DNA of 64,000 nucleotides from an uncultured Flavobacterium sp. (GTDB lineage Bacteria > Bacteroidota > Bacteroidia > Flavobacteriales > Flavobacteriaceae), in contig CALTVC010000001.1 of assembly GCA_943912855.1 (NCBI GenBank), positions 124,001 to 188,000 of the forward strand, read 5' to 3'. The position numbers and the translations under genes are program-made. Of this stretch, positions 17,252 through 25,859 are shown one piece after another. The notes beneath the pieces were generated by a model, which was given only the letters and a program-made list of their open reading frames with translations, ran no database searches and was not told where the DNA came from. Each line of letters begins with the position of its first letter. Within the stretch, counting starts at the first letter, position 1.

Positions 17252-18451
17252 ATGCCTTACTATACCATTATATTACTGCTGTTTTGCTGTACCTCAGTAT
17301 GGGCGCAGGAAGAGGTATATGATGATAAGCGGCTTCAGGAAATATTTGAGAAGGCAACCCCGATAAAAGATACGTTTTACATAGAACTCCCTTTTGAATA
17401 TAAAAAACAAATCATTGTTTCAGCAACCATAAACAAGGAAACTTATCGTTTTTTGTTTGATACCGGCGGGTATAATATGCTGAACAAAAACATAGCTACA
17501 AGCAACAATCTCACTCCGTTTACTGAACAGTTTTTAAACAGCTCTAACGGCATTACAAAGCCTTCGGGTATTGTTTCTCTGCCAAATCTTACATTGGGCG
17601 GGCTGGATTTTATAAACGCCAGTGCATATACCATAGACCTGAGTAATCCGGGAAAGCTGAATTGTATGGTTAACGGAGGCATCATAGGTTCATCTGTCAT
17701 AAAAAAATGTGTTTGGCAGATAGACTACACGCGCAAAACAATAATAATGACCAATACGTTAAGCAATGTAAACCTGAGTAAAGACGCCATAAAAGTGCCT
17801 GTGCATTTTAATATGTACAAGCAACCGTATGTACTTATGCGCATAAATGGAAAGCAGGAAATGATTATGTTCGACACAGGCTGTTCCTATCCACTGTGGC
17901 TTAGTACCAGAGAAGTGGCGCAGGTGGGAGAAACTTCCAGGCATAGAACCGCTATAGCCGGTAGCAATATAGAAACCCATAATGGCAGTACACAAAACGA
18001 CCTCAACGTAATGAGTGTTGACGCCGAGCTATCAGGGCTCGATTTTACACAGGTACCTGTTTACTACCAGGATTCTGACAATTACCTTTCGCTATTAGGT
18101 AATCCACTGATTAAGGATTATGTCGTAACACTTAACTTCCCGGAAAGAGAACTTTATCTGGAACCGATTAAAAAAGGCCATCAAAACGGCTGGAAAAGCT
18201 ACGGCATTACCTTTGCCTTTAAAGATAACGGCTATATCATAGAAAGCACCGTTCAGGGCAGTACTGCCGAAAAGGCCGGGTTGCAACCCGGCACACCCAT
18301 AATGAGTATAAACGGTAATCGCGGGTGTATTGATTACTGCTCGTGTAATGATTATTTCAACACCCTGCTAAGCGGAGAAGCACCAATAACCATTACCCTT
18401 AAAAACGGAAAAAAGATAAAGCTTAATAAAGAGTTTATTTTTACGCCCTGA
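17252..18451 (+). CDS. Retropepsin-like aspartyl protease with C-terminal PDZ domain, exported
   Basis: Probable periplasmic protease of 399 residues. A signal peptide (MPYYTIILLLFCCTSVWAQ) is followed by two retropepsin-like halves, each with a catalytic Asp-Thr-Gly: FLFDTGG with Asp70 and MFDTGCS with Asp208. A PDZ domain follows from about residue 310, containing GSTAEKAGLQPGTPIMSING. This architecture is common and mostly uncharacterised in Bacteroidota; the substrate is unknown. Having two DTG motifs in one chain implies an intramolecular pseudodimer. It is convergent with the DegT aminotransferase, with a shared hairpin at 18466-18498. Confidence 0.85.
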   Translation: MPYYTIILLLFCCTSVWAQEEVYDDKRLQEIFEKATPIKDTFYIELPFEYKKQIIVSATINKETYRFLFDTGGYNMLNKNIATSNNLTPFTEQFLNSSNGITKPSGIVSLPNLTLGGLDFINASAYTIDLSNPGKLNCMVNGGIIGSSVIKKCVWQIDYTRKTIIMTNTLSNVNLSKDAIKVPVHFNMYKQPYVLMRINGKQEMIMFDTGCSYPLWLSTREVAQVGETSRHRTAIAGSNIETHNGSTQNDLNVMSVDAELSGLDFTQVPVYYQDSDNYLSLLGNPLIKDYVVTLNFPERELYLEPIKKGHQNGWKSYGITFAFKDNGYIIESTVQGSTAEKAGLQPGTPIMSINGNRGCIDYCSCNDYFNTLLSGEAPITITLKNGKKIKLNKEFIFTP

Positions 18452-18465
18452 ATTTTATCCATAAA

Positions 18466-18498
18466 AAAATCCCGAAACAAAAAATGCATCGGGATTTT
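18466..18498. terminator. Bidirectional hairpin terminator
   Basis: Ten-base stem AAAATCCCGA (18466-18475) and TCGGGATTTT (18489-18498) between two convergent genes, with A and T runs on both sides. Confidence 0.8.
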
Positions 18499-18515
18499 GT
18501 ATATGCTGTAAAATC

Positions 18516-19646
18516 TTATTTCAAAAACTCAAGGATAGCATCGGTAATAAATGCTATTTGGTCGTCTTCCAGCTCGCTGTGCATTGGTAGTGCAAGCACC
18601 TCGTTTACCAGTTGGTTTGTAACCGGAAAATCCGCTTCGTTATAACGGCTGTCTGCATACGCCTTTTGGCTGTGTAGCGGTATAGGGTAGTAAATCGCGC
18701 ACGGAACGCCTTTGTCCAGCAGGTGTTGCATCAGGGCATTGCGGTCAGCATCAATAATGCGTATTACATATTGGTGGAATACATGGCTGTCTTCAGTACC
18801 TTCAATAAACGGAGTAACAATTTTAGCGTTGTTAGCCAGTGCCGCGCTGTATTTTGCTGCAGCTTCATGACGTGCTTTGTTGTAACCATCCAGCAACGGA
18901 AGCTTAGCATTAAGCACCGCGGCCTGAATGCTGTCAAGTCGGCTGTTTACACCTACCACATCATGGTGATAACGCACATACATACCGTGGTTAACAATAC
19001 CGCGAAGAGTGTGTGCCAGGGCATCGTCATTAGTAAAAATAGCACCACCATCTCCGTAGCAACCCAGGTTTTTACTAGGGAAGAATGACGTAGAAGCTAC
19101 GTGGCCTATACCGCCTACTTTCTTTTTAGAACCGTCGGCAAACGTATAATCAGCGCCTATTGCCTGAGCGTTGTCTTCTATAACGTACAGATTATGTTCT
19201 TTGGCTATTTCCAGGATGGCTTCCATATTAGCAACCTGCCCGAAAAGATGCACCGGAACTATGGCTTTAGTCTTAGGCGTAATGGCTTTTTTAATGGCCT
19301 CTATAGAGATGTTAAAAGTATCTGGCTCTACATCTACAAGTACCGGAGTAAGTTGAAGCAGGGCAATAACCTCTACGGTAGCGGCAAAAGTAAAGTCGGC
19401 AGTAATAACCTCATCGCCCGGCTGAAGCCCAAGCCCCATCATGGCTATTTGTAGCGCGTCTGTACCGTTTGCACACGGAATAACGTGTTTTACGCCTAGG
19501 TAGTCTTCCAGGCTTTTCTGGAACGTGTGTACCTGCGGGCCGTTAATGTATGCTGTAGTATCTAGCACTTCCTGAATAGAAGCGTTTACGGTATCTTTTA
19601 TATGGTCGTACTGTGATTTCAGGTCAACCATCTGTATTTTTTTCAT
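18516..19646 (-). CDS. DegT/DnrJ/EryC1-family PLP-dependent sugar aminotransferase
   Basis: PLP-dependent aminotransferase of 376 residues, of the family that makes amino sugars on nucleotide-sugar substrates for surface polysaccharides. It shows the family segments VDLKSQYDHI, the cofactor-facing CANGTDALQIAMMGLGL, VIEDNAQAIGADY, and STSFFPSKNLGCYGDGGAI with the Schiff-base lysine. The start at 19646 (MKKIQMVDLK) is preferred over 19700, because a TATTTTTG promoter box on the minus strand (19698-19705) overlaps the longer start. No glycosyltransferase cluster surrounds it, so its pathway is not evident here. Confidence 0.9.
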   Translation of the reverse strand: MKKIQMVDLKSQYDHIKDTVNASIQEVLDTTAYINGPQVHTFQKSLEDYLGVKHVIPCANGTDALQIAMMGLGLQPGDEVITADFTFAATVEVIALLQLTPVLVDVEPDTFNISIEAIKKAITPKTKAIVPVHLFGQVANMEAILEIAKEHNLYVIEDNAQAIGADYTFADGSKKKVGGIGHVASTSFFPSKNLGCYGDGGAIFTNDDALAHTLRGIVNHGMYVRYHHDVVGVNSRLDSIQAAVLNAKLPLLDGYNKARHEAAAKYSAALANNAKIVTPFIEGTEDSHVFHQYVIRIIDADRNALMQHLLDKGVPCAIYYPIPLHSQKAYADSRYNEADFPVTNQLVNEVLALPMHSELEDDQIAFITDAILEFLK

Positions 19647-19697
19647 AATAACGTTGCCCTGAAGAACGGGCCGTTGTATTAAGTTAATAAATCGGCA

Positions 19698-19705
19698 CAA
19701 AAATA
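19698..19705 (-). promoter_or_regulatory. Candidate -7 box (TATTTTTG) that decides the DegT start
   Basis: Minus-strand TATTTTTG fits TAnnTTTG and covers the first base of an alternative upstream ATG at 19700, ruling that start out. The leader to 19646 would be about 45 bases. Confidence 0.45.
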
Positions 19706-19902
19706 ACTAACTTCCCCGACTTATAATCATGAAAAAAATCAGTTTTTTATTTGCTAGCAGACTTAGCAATAAAAAAGGCAGAAACGCTACTCCGGTTCTT
19801 AATAGCCTTTGCAGCGCTTCCGCCAAATTTTACAAGGTTAAAATACACAGTGGGGGCTGTGATAATGGTATAAATTATTTTTCTAGTTATTAACCGTTAA
19901 GC

Positions 19903-20310
19903 CTAAGAAGAATAATCTCGACTGTCTTGACTTAAAGTAATGTTATCTCTTCTTTGAACTAACTCAACTTGTGCCGTATCAGGATTTCCATCGTCAAAAA
20001 AAAGAGACAATGTATAGCCAAATATAACTGTATCATTACCTACAGGACTAACAGATATATGTGTTTTAATATTGTTACTTATCTGAGATAAGCTAATTGG
20101 AACAGAATCTAAATTATAGGTATACGATTTGTCTCCAGTATCTTCCCATGTATCTGTACCTGCAAAGCTAAACTTGCTAGCAATAATAAAATCAAATTGA
20201 TCATTAAATTTTGAAGATACAACAACACTAACATTAGTATCTGTATCCTTATCATCACCCTTAGGTAGAAAAAAGGTAATTTTTGCACCTTTTAATATTT
20301 GATCTGCCAT
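19903..20310 (-). CDS. Unknown 135-residue protein, second gene of an AT-rich cassette
   Basis: I do not recognise this protein. It has no signal peptide or membrane helix. The sequence alternates short hydrophobic strands with polar turns (AKITFFLPKGDDKDTDTN, FGYTLSLFFDDG), suggesting a compact beta sandwich, perhaps C2/PLAT-like with acidic loops; that is inference only. The tail is polar and Ser/Asp-rich. It lies 11 bases downstream of the 141-residue ORF, same strand, so the two are probably one operon. Base composition is much more AT-rich than the flanking genes (about 28 percent GC in a sampled 60-base line), which points to recent acquisition. Confidence 0.6.
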   Translation of the reverse strand: MADQILKGAKITFFLPKGDDKDTDTNVSVVVSSKFNDQFDFIIASKFSFAGTDTWEDTGDKSYTYNLDSVPISLSQISNNIKTHISVSPVGNDTVIFGYTLSLFFDDGNPDTAQVELVQRRDNITLSQDSRDYSS

Positions 20311-20321
20311 AACTAATCGTT

Positions 20322-20747
20322 TTATAATTTAATAAATACTGCCGGACAAAGTGCATCGTAAGCAAGCCCCAAAAGATATTTAAGTATCCTTTTAACCAAA
20401 GGCTTTATTACAATAGCTCCTGGAATATATTTTGCAATAAACTGTAATATAGCCTCAAGCAATTCCTCCCTAGTGTAGACTGCACGTAATACACTGCACA
20501 CATAATGTCTTAATTTTTCCCAAAAATTACCTATTGCAATGGAATTTTCTTTGGTTTTGGAAGCTATTACATAAGTCTCATTAAATAAGAAGGCCTTTAA
20601 AACTGAATCAGCTTCGTCGTAAAGCTGTGTGAGAGCCTCAGCTGCTTCTTGTTCGGTCGTCGGTTCTACATCGTCAACTTCTTGTAAAACTTCCGTTTTA
20701 AAGACAAACACATTAATATCCTGAAATTCAAGGTCTCTAAGTATCAT
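20322..20747 (-). CDS. Unknown 141-residue protein, first gene of an AT-rich cassette
   Basis: Unrecognised. The first two thirds are acidic and probably helical (EPTTEQEAAEALTQLYDEAD). The last third is basic and hydrophobic (LLEAILQFIAKYIPGAIVIK, LVKRILKYLLGLAYDALC), with amphipathic helices that could contact membranes or a protein partner. No signal peptide, no catalytic motif. It precedes the 135-residue gene by 11 bases. Both genes are AT-rich relative to the chromosome around them. No transposase or integrase is nearby, and the flanking genes (DegT-type and kdtA) are ordinary. Confidence 0.58.
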   Translation of the reverse strand: MILRDLEFQDINVFVFKTEVLQEVDDVEPTTEQEAAEALTQLYDEADSVLKAFLFNETYVIASKTKENSIAIGNFWEKLRHYVCSVLRAVYTREELLEAILQFIAKYIPGAIVIKPLVKRILKYLLGLAYDALCPAVFIKL

Positions 20748-20974
20748 AATTCTATTGTTTTTTACACCTACTCTTTGTTACCGTTTTCGGCTTCCCGGTT
20801 TATTAATGTTCGATTGGAATTCCTGTTTCGAAATTCTTGAAATTCAAAACACCATCAAAAAAATTGTCGTGAAATACACAATTTACAACGCCAACTGCAT
20901 TACAAACACCTCACGAGCCACAGTTCCCTCCTTGCTCTGTTTTCGTACAATGGAATCTGAAAAAATAAAACCGT

Positions 20975-20982
20975 ATTTTTGC
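20975..20982 (+). promoter_or_regulatory. Candidate -7 box (TATTTTTG) upstream of kdtA
   Basis: TATTTTTG is an exact TAnnTTTG box ten bases before the kdtA ATG, implying a very short leader. No TTG at -33 spacing. Confidence 0.45.
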
Positions 20983-20992
20983 AAAAAAACAC

Positions 20993-22234
20993 ATGCGCTT
21001 ACTATACAGTCTGCTCACTGGCATTACTTATTTTATCCTTCACATTGTAGCACTCTTTGTGCCAAAGATGAAACTGTTTGTAAAGGGGCGTAAAACCGTG
21101 TTCCAAACGCTGACAGAAAAAATAAGTCCTACAGACAAAGTCATTTGGTTTCATTCGGCATCATTGGGCGAATACGAACAGGGGCTTCCTGTTATCGAAA
21201 AACTCCGCGAACTGTATCCCTCATATAAAATACTGATTACGTTCTTCTCCCCTTCCGGCTATGAAATACGGAAGAATACCCCGGCAGCTGATGTGGTCGT
21301 CTACCTGCCTATGGATACTGTGGGCAATGCCAAAAAGTTCCTGAAAATGGCGCACCCTGATATGGCATTCTTTATTAAATACGAGTTTTGGCCAAATTAC
21401 CTTTTTGAGTTACAAAAGGCTAATGTACCCACCTATCTTATTTCAGGATTATTTCGCCCGAACCATGCATTTTTTAAATGGTATGGCGGTTTTTACCGAA
21501 GAGCTTTTAAGGCGTTCAACCACTTTTTTGTGCAGTACGAAAGTTCAAAAAGCCTGATTGAATCCATCGGCTTTACTAATGTAACGGTAAGTGGTGATAC
21601 CCGATACGACCGCGTAAGCCGTATACTGGAGCAGGATAATGCCGTGCCTTTCATTGAAGAATTTATAGACGGAAAAACTACTGTAGTTTTTGGTAGCTCA
21701 TGGCCAAAGGATGAGGAGATGTTTAGCGGTTTCATCAACAGCCAGGCAGGTACAAAATTTATAATAGCACCACATACCTTTGGCGAAAGCCATATGGAAA
21801 GCATAAGGCAAACCATAAACAAACCCGTTGTTTTCTTTACCGAAAAAGACGGCAAAAACCTGAAGGATTACGATGTACTCGTGGTGAATACCATTGGCCT
21901 GTTAGGCAAAATATACAGCTACGCCGATGTGGCGCATGTGGGAGGTGGCTTTGGTACGGCTGGTTTGCACAATATACTGGAGCCTGCCGCTTTTGGTATA
22001 CCAGTGGTTATTGGCCCTATTCATGATAAGTTCCCTGAGGCGAAACAGCTCACCCAGGCTGGTGGTTGTATTGTGGTGCACGACAAAACCGAAACTGAAA
22101 CGGTTCTTGCCAAACTAATCAACGATACCAACTACCGTAACGAAATAGGCAGCAATTCGGGTAACTTTGTAAACCGTAACCGCGGTGCAGTACACGCCAT
22201 AATAAACCACATTCAGCATGACGGTAAACTTTAA
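20993..22234 (+). CDS. waaA: 3-deoxy-D-manno-octulosonic acid (Kdo) transferase
   Basis: GT30 glycosyltransferase that adds Kdo from CMP-Kdo to lipid A precursor at the inner membrane. The 413-residue protein has an N-terminal membrane-anchoring helix, then IWFHSASLGEYEQGLP containing the conserved Glu60 of the HSAS.GE motif. FFIKYEFWPNYL and GSSWPKDE follow, and HVGGGFGTAGLHNILEPA is the nucleotide-binding motif in the C-terminal Rossmann half. The start follows a TATTTTTG box by ten bases. The GNAT gene overlaps its 3' end by 17 bases, suggesting translational coupling. Confidence 0.93.
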   Translation: MRLLYSLLTGITYFILHIVALFVPKMKLFVKGRKTVFQTLTEKISPTDKVIWFHSASLGEYEQGLPVIEKLRELYPSYKILITFFSPSGYEIRKNTPAADVVVYLPMDTVGNAKKFLKMAHPDMAFFIKYEFWPNYLFELQKANVPTYLISGLFRPNHAFFKWYGGFYRRAFKAFNHFFVQYESSKSLIESIGFTNVTVSGDTRYDRVSRILEQDNAVPFIEEFIDGKTTVVFGSSWPKDEEMFSGFINSQAGTKFIIAPHTFGESHMESIRQTINKPVVFFTEKDGKNLKDYDVLVVNTIGLLGKIYSYADVAHVGGGFGTAGLHNILEPAAFGIPVVIGPIHDKFPEAKQLTQAGGCIVVHDKTETETVLAKLINDTNYRNEIGSNSGNFVNRNRGAVHAIINHIQHDGKL

Positions 22235-22667
22235 AACCTTTGAAGCCTCAGATGCTCCCGTTGTAATTACTATGATGGAGCAGTTTTATGCCATAGACGG
22301 TTACCCGATGGATGCAACGGTAAGCAAAGGGCTGTTTTTTGAGTTTATTGAAAACGAAAGCCTGGGCAAGGGTTGGGTTATCTATGCCGATGGCGTACTC
22401 GCAGGCTACGTAATCCTTACGTTTGTATTCAGTTTTGAATACGCCGGGCGCATTGCTTTTTTAGATGAACTATTTATATCTGAAACCATGCGCGGTAAAG
22501 GTTTGGCAAAAGAAGCACTAGACTTTATTAAAGCCCAAACCGAATTACTTTCGGTAAAAATCATATATCTGGAAATAGAACCGCACAACGAAAATGCCCG
22601 TAAGCTGTATTTGTCTAAAGGTTTTAAAAATCACAAACGCGGGTTACTGCGTTATTCCGCAAAATAA
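22218..22667 (+). CDS. GNAT-family N-acetyltransferase
   Basis: Acetyl-CoA dependent acetyltransferase of 149 residues. The core GNAT fold is visible: LDELFISETMRGKGLAKEAL carries the acetyl-CoA pyrophosphate-binding R/Q-x-x-G-x-G/A motif (RGKGLA), and IYLEIEPHNENARKLYLSKGF is the motif B/C end. The acceptor is unknown. It overlaps kdtA by 17 bases in a different frame. Its stop touches the stop of the convergent cupin gene (22667/22668). Confidence 0.82.
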   Translation: MTVNFKTFEASDAPVVITMMEQFYAIDGYPMDATVSKGLFFEFIENESLGKGWVIYADGVLAGYVILTFVFSFEYAGRIAFLDELFISETMRGKGLAKEALDFIKAQTELLSVKIIYLEIEPHNENARKLYLSKGFKNHKRGLLRYSAK

Positions 22668-23054
22668 CTACGCTTCTTCCTCCGGGATAAAATGGCTGTC
22701 GGCACCATCAGCAAGCACAAGATAGATGCGCTCCCAGCGTTCGCCCTCTATCAGTTCCCAGGTGTGGCCTTCGCCTTCGGTGTCTTCTGCCAATAACAAT
22801 ATGCCCGGCTCTATGATAAAGGTATCACCATTGGTAACCTTAAAACGTAATTTTCCGCTTATGGTTACCACATATTGCCTTCTTGGTGCAGGATGCGCTA
22901 CTTTTTGGTAGTCTTCAATATAGGTTTGTGCAAAGAAACCTTTGGTTTCCACAAATACAGTGTTGTTCATGCTACCGTGTTCAAACGTACAGTTACCATC
23001 AGGAGTATTAATCAGCCTTACGGCTTTTATAAGTACTTGGTTTGTTACTTCCAT
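22668..23054 (-). CDS. Cupin-domain protein
   Basis: Small beta-barrel protein of 128 residues. The cupin core is seen in QYVVTISGKLRFKVTNGDTF, IIEPGILLLAEDTEGEGHTW and the final WERIYLVLADG strand. The classical metal-ligand histidines of cupin motif 1 are not obvious, so an enzymatic role is uncertain; binding or isomerase functions remain possible. The gene starts directly after the stop of the CHU_C adhesin gene (TAAATG on the minus strand), so the two are probably co-translated. It ends flush with the GNAT gene. Confidence 0.7.
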   Translation of the reverse strand: MEVTNQVLIKAVRLINTPDGNCTFEHGSMNNTVFVETKGFFAQTYIEDYQKVAHPAPRRQYVVTISGKLRFKVTNGDTFIIEPGILLLAEDTEGEGHTWELIEGERWERIYLVLADGADSHFIPEEEA

Positions 23055-25163
23055 TTATCGTAAAAGAGTAAAATGCCCACGTATTTCGGGCGTTGTGTTA
23101 TTTACACGTACTACATACCAGTAATCACTACCCGGTAACGGATACCCGTTAAGTGTACCATCCCAAATGGTATTACTGTAATTCAGGCGGGTAATGAGCT
23201 TACCATAACGGTCAAAAATATCTACTGTTGCCTGAGGCAGTTGTCCAAGTCCGGCTATGGTAAACACATCATTTATGTTATCGCCGTTCGGGCTAAAATA
23301 TTTCGGGATAAGATTTACGGTAAACGCATATACAAAATCTCCGCAACCGTTTAACGACTGAGCTACCACCATGTGTACGCCTGCCGGCAAGTTATAAAAA
23401 ACATTTGATTGCTGAAACGCTCCGCCGTTTAAAGCGAAACGATAATTTGCGGGGTCATTGTTTTGCATGATTACAACAACCTTGTCATTTTCTACCTGGA
23501 CATCGGTAATTACCGGGGCTACCTTTTCGGTTACGGTAAACGTACGGTCTACACTGCATCCACCGGCATTCGTAAGTGTTACTGTATAGGCACCTCCATC
23601 CTCTACGCTAATAGCAGGTGTCGTCTCTCCTGTAGACCACGCATAGCTAACTATATCAGCCTGTTGTGCCTGAAGCAAAACGGCATCTCCCGAACAAAAG
23701 TCTATAGCCGTATTGGTTTCGGCAACAGTAGGAAGCGCATTGGGCTGTAACGTTATGGCCTCACGTGTAGCCGAAATACAGCCATTGTTATCTGCACCCA
23801 CGTAAAAGGTAGCTGCCATAGTAACCGCGCCAATGGTACGGGTATTTCCTGTGGCCACTACCGTAGTAGACGTGGGACTATCAAACCATTGCACTGTACC
23901 CGCCGTAGTACTTGCCTGCAGGGTAATGTCCTGACCTTCGCAGACATTTACCGTAGAAGACGCCACGCCAACCACAGGCTGCTGGATTACATTTGCCTGA
24001 ACTGCCACACGGGTAGCTGTAGTACAGGTAGCATCGTAGGCTGAGGCATAATAAGTAGCCGGAGCGGTTAAAACAGGAGTAGTAAAACTATTGCCTGTAG
24101 CTATAGGGCTTCCGCCGTTTTGTGTTGTGTACCAATATACCGTACCTCCGCTACTCTGCGCCTGTAATGTAACACTGCCACTACCACAAATTGCAGGTGA
24201 ATCGGTATGCGATGTAATGTTATTAACACTTATGGTGGTGCTTGCAGCAATGTTCAGCACCGGATCGCCCGGCATACCGCCAAACTCCACAATGTATCCT
24301 TTGGGCTGGTAACTACCTGACGGATCACCATCTACATCAAGGTCGTTCCACGAGCCTGCTATGCCTACCCCTGGTGCGGTAATATGGGCATAGTCTTCGT
24401 TATTCATGTTGTTTGGTTCGTTATTGTTCCAAAAAGCAAAGTTCGGTGTACTTCCGTTAACAGCTCCGTTCCAAAAGATGGTACCTGCTTCAGGGCCGGT
24501 CATCCATTTCCACACACCTTCGGTTTGCTCGTCAGATCCACCTATCCATCCGGTACCGGTAGCCTGCTCACCACACAGCCTTGCTTCATCCATAGAGGTA
24601 AGCGTGGCAAGGTAACCTTGCAGTCCGTAATAATTATCAGCGGCAGCCGCAGCTCTTGCTGCTGTCCAGGTAATATTAAGCGATGGCACAAAACGATAAT
24701 AATGCCCTGTCGAGGGCAGGTAGTTTGCTTCGCCAATGCTTATAGAAAACGTTCGTCCACCCGTGGCGTTAGGGTTAGAGCTACTGTATACCAAATTTTG
24801 CACCGCCTGAACCAGTGTGGCAAAAGGCACTTGCTGCCCTGCATCTCCGCTTATGGTAAGTTTACCTGCCGAGGCATCCCACGAGGTGGTTAACCCCGCA
24901 ATGGCAGTGCTTAATGTAAGTGAATCGTAACCACTATCGTAGCCCGATGATATTTGTATGTAAACAGCCAGTGCTGTAGTATCGGCTGGATCAGGATCTG
25001 TTATGCTGAATGAAGTAACTATATTAATGGGAGTGCCGGGACAATATATCTGGTTGCCCGTAGCTGTTACCACAGGAGGTTGATTGGTTTGCCCGTACAC
25101 ACCAAGGCACGAAATGCCAAAAAATGCGCATACCGACAAATAAAACGATAGAGGATTCTTCAT
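23055..25163 (-). CDS. T9SS type B (CHU_C) adhesin with C-type lectin and Ig-like domains
   Basis: Cell-surface protein of 702 residues. Signal peptide about 1-24. Residues 30-150 are beta-rich. A C-type lectin-like domain (about 152-296) contains WIGGSDEQTEGVWKW, EPN at 249-251 and WND at 272-274, the calcium and mannose-type sugar ligands. Only one cysteine (Cys197) lies in this domain, so the usual disulfides are absent. Three Ig-like repeats (about 315-540) follow, and the end is the CHU_C domain with YFSPNGDNINDVF and IFDRYGKLI, the T9SS type B sorting signal. Likely binds glycans at the surface. The trmH-like gene lies 34 bases upstream, with a weak inverted repeat (25165-25192) between them. 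Confidence 0.9.
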   Translation of the reverse strand: MKNPLSFYLSVCAFFGISCLGVYGQTNQPPVVTATGNQIYCPGTPINIVTSFSITDPDPADTTALAVYIQISSGYDSGYDSLTLSTAIAGLTTSWDASAGKLTISGDAGQQVPFATLVQAVQNLVYSSSNPNATGGRTFSISIGEANYLPSTGHYYRFVPSLNITWTAARAAAAADNYYGLQGYLATLTSMDEARLCGEQATGTGWIGGSDEQTEGVWKWMTGPEAGTIFWNGAVNGSTPNFAFWNNNEPNNMNNEDYAHITAPGVGIAGSWNDLDVDGDPSGSYQPKGYIVEFGGMPGDPVLNIAASTTISVNNITSHTDSPAICGSGSVTLQAQSSGGTVYWYTTQNGGSPIATGNSFTTPVLTAPATYYASAYDATCTTATRVAVQANVIQQPVVGVASSTVNVCEGQDITLQASTTAGTVQWFDSPTSTTVVATGNTRTIGAVTMAATFYVGADNNGCISATREAITLQPNALPTVAETNTAIDFCSGDAVLLQAQQADIVSYAWSTGETTPAISVEDGGAYTVTLTNAGGCSVDRTFTVTEKVAPVITDVQVENDKVVVIMQNNDPANYRFALNGGAFQQSNVFYNLPAGVHMVVAQSLNGCGDFVYAFTVNLIPKYFSPNGDNINDVFTIAGLGQLPQATVDIFDRYGKLITRLNYSNTIWDGTLNGYPLPGSDYWYVVRVNNTTPEIRGHFTLLR

Positions 25164-25197
25164 TCCGTAAAATTATAAAATAATTTTTACGGCTTTC

Positions 25198-25737
25198 TTA
25201 AAATTTAGGGTAATGTATCTTGCTGAAAATATCCCATACTACTACCCCTGTACTTACTGAAATATTCAGCGAGTGCTTAGTACCTAACTGCGGAATTTCA
25301 ATCACACCATCGCTTAGGTCAATGGCCTCCTGAGATACACCTTTTACTTCGTTGCCAAATACAAGTGCGTAGCGTTTCCCTGCTTCCGGCTCAAAGTCCT
25401 GAAGAAAGATGGCGTTTTCGGTTTGTTCCAGTGAAAACACAATTACGCCCTCTTCTTTTAGGGAGGTAATTACATCGGTAACACTTGCATTGTGTTCCCA
25501 TGCTACGGTATCTGTAGCACCAAGCGCGGTTTTGTGTATTTCTTTATTAGGTGGAGTTGCGGTAATGCCACACAGGTATATTTTTTCGAGTAAAAAAGCA
25601 TCGGCAGTACGGAATACCGAACCTATGTTGTGCAGGCTACGAATGTCGTCCAGCACTATGATGAGCGGGGTTTTCTCTGCCTGTTTAAATTCGTCGGTAT
25701 TTTTACGGTCAAGTTCGCTGTTAGCCAGTTTCCTCAT
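25198..25737 (-). CDS. SpoU/TrmH-family RNA 2'-O-methyltransferase
   Basis: SPOUT-fold methyltransferase of 179 residues that puts a methyl group on a ribose 2'-O of tRNA or rRNA. The three family motifs are present: DDIRSLHNIGSVFRTADAF, YALVFGNEVKGVSQEAI and IPQLGTKHSLNISVSTGVV. The start at 25737 (MRKLANSELD) is chosen because the alternative GTG at 25755 lies inside a TACCTTTG promoter box. The substrate, for example tRNA Gm18 or a 23S site, cannot be settled by reading. It is probably the first gene of a unit with the CHU_C adhesin. Confidence 0.88.
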   Translation of the reverse strand: MRKLANSELDRKNTDEFKQAEKTPLIIVLDDIRSLHNIGSVFRTADAFLLEKIYLCGITATPPNKEIHKTALGATDTVAWEHNASVTDVITSLKEEGVIVFSLEQTENAIFLQDFEPEAGKRYALVFGNEVKGVSQEAIDLSDGVIEIPQLGTKHSLNISVSTGVVVWDIFSKIHYPKF

Positions 25738-25754
25738 TGCTGCTATTTTTTTCA

Positions 25755-25762
25755 CAAAGGTA
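25755..25762 (-). promoter_or_regulatory. Candidate -7 box (TACCTTTG) that decides the trmH-like start
   Basis: Minus-strand TACCTTTG fits TAnnTTTG. A TTTG lies upstream at 25787-25790 with a 24-base spacer, one longer than usual. The GTG at 25755 falls in the box, so the ATG at 25737 is the start, with a leader of about ten bases. Confidence 0.45.
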
Positions 25763-25798
25763 AAACCATAAGTTTACATACCGAAACAAAAAAATCAA

Positions 25799-25820
25799 GG
25801 CCACACCTTTCGGTGCGGCC
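25799..25820 (-). terminator. Hairpin terminator after the CpxP/Spy-like gene
   Basis: On the minus strand GGCCGCACC/GGTGTGGCC form a nine-base stem with a GAAA loop, followed by TTGATTTTTTTG. It ends the transcript of the gene at 25860. Confidence 0.85.
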
Positions 25821-25859
25821 CAGACCAAATATAAGTAGTTGAAGTTTAGGAAAACAATG

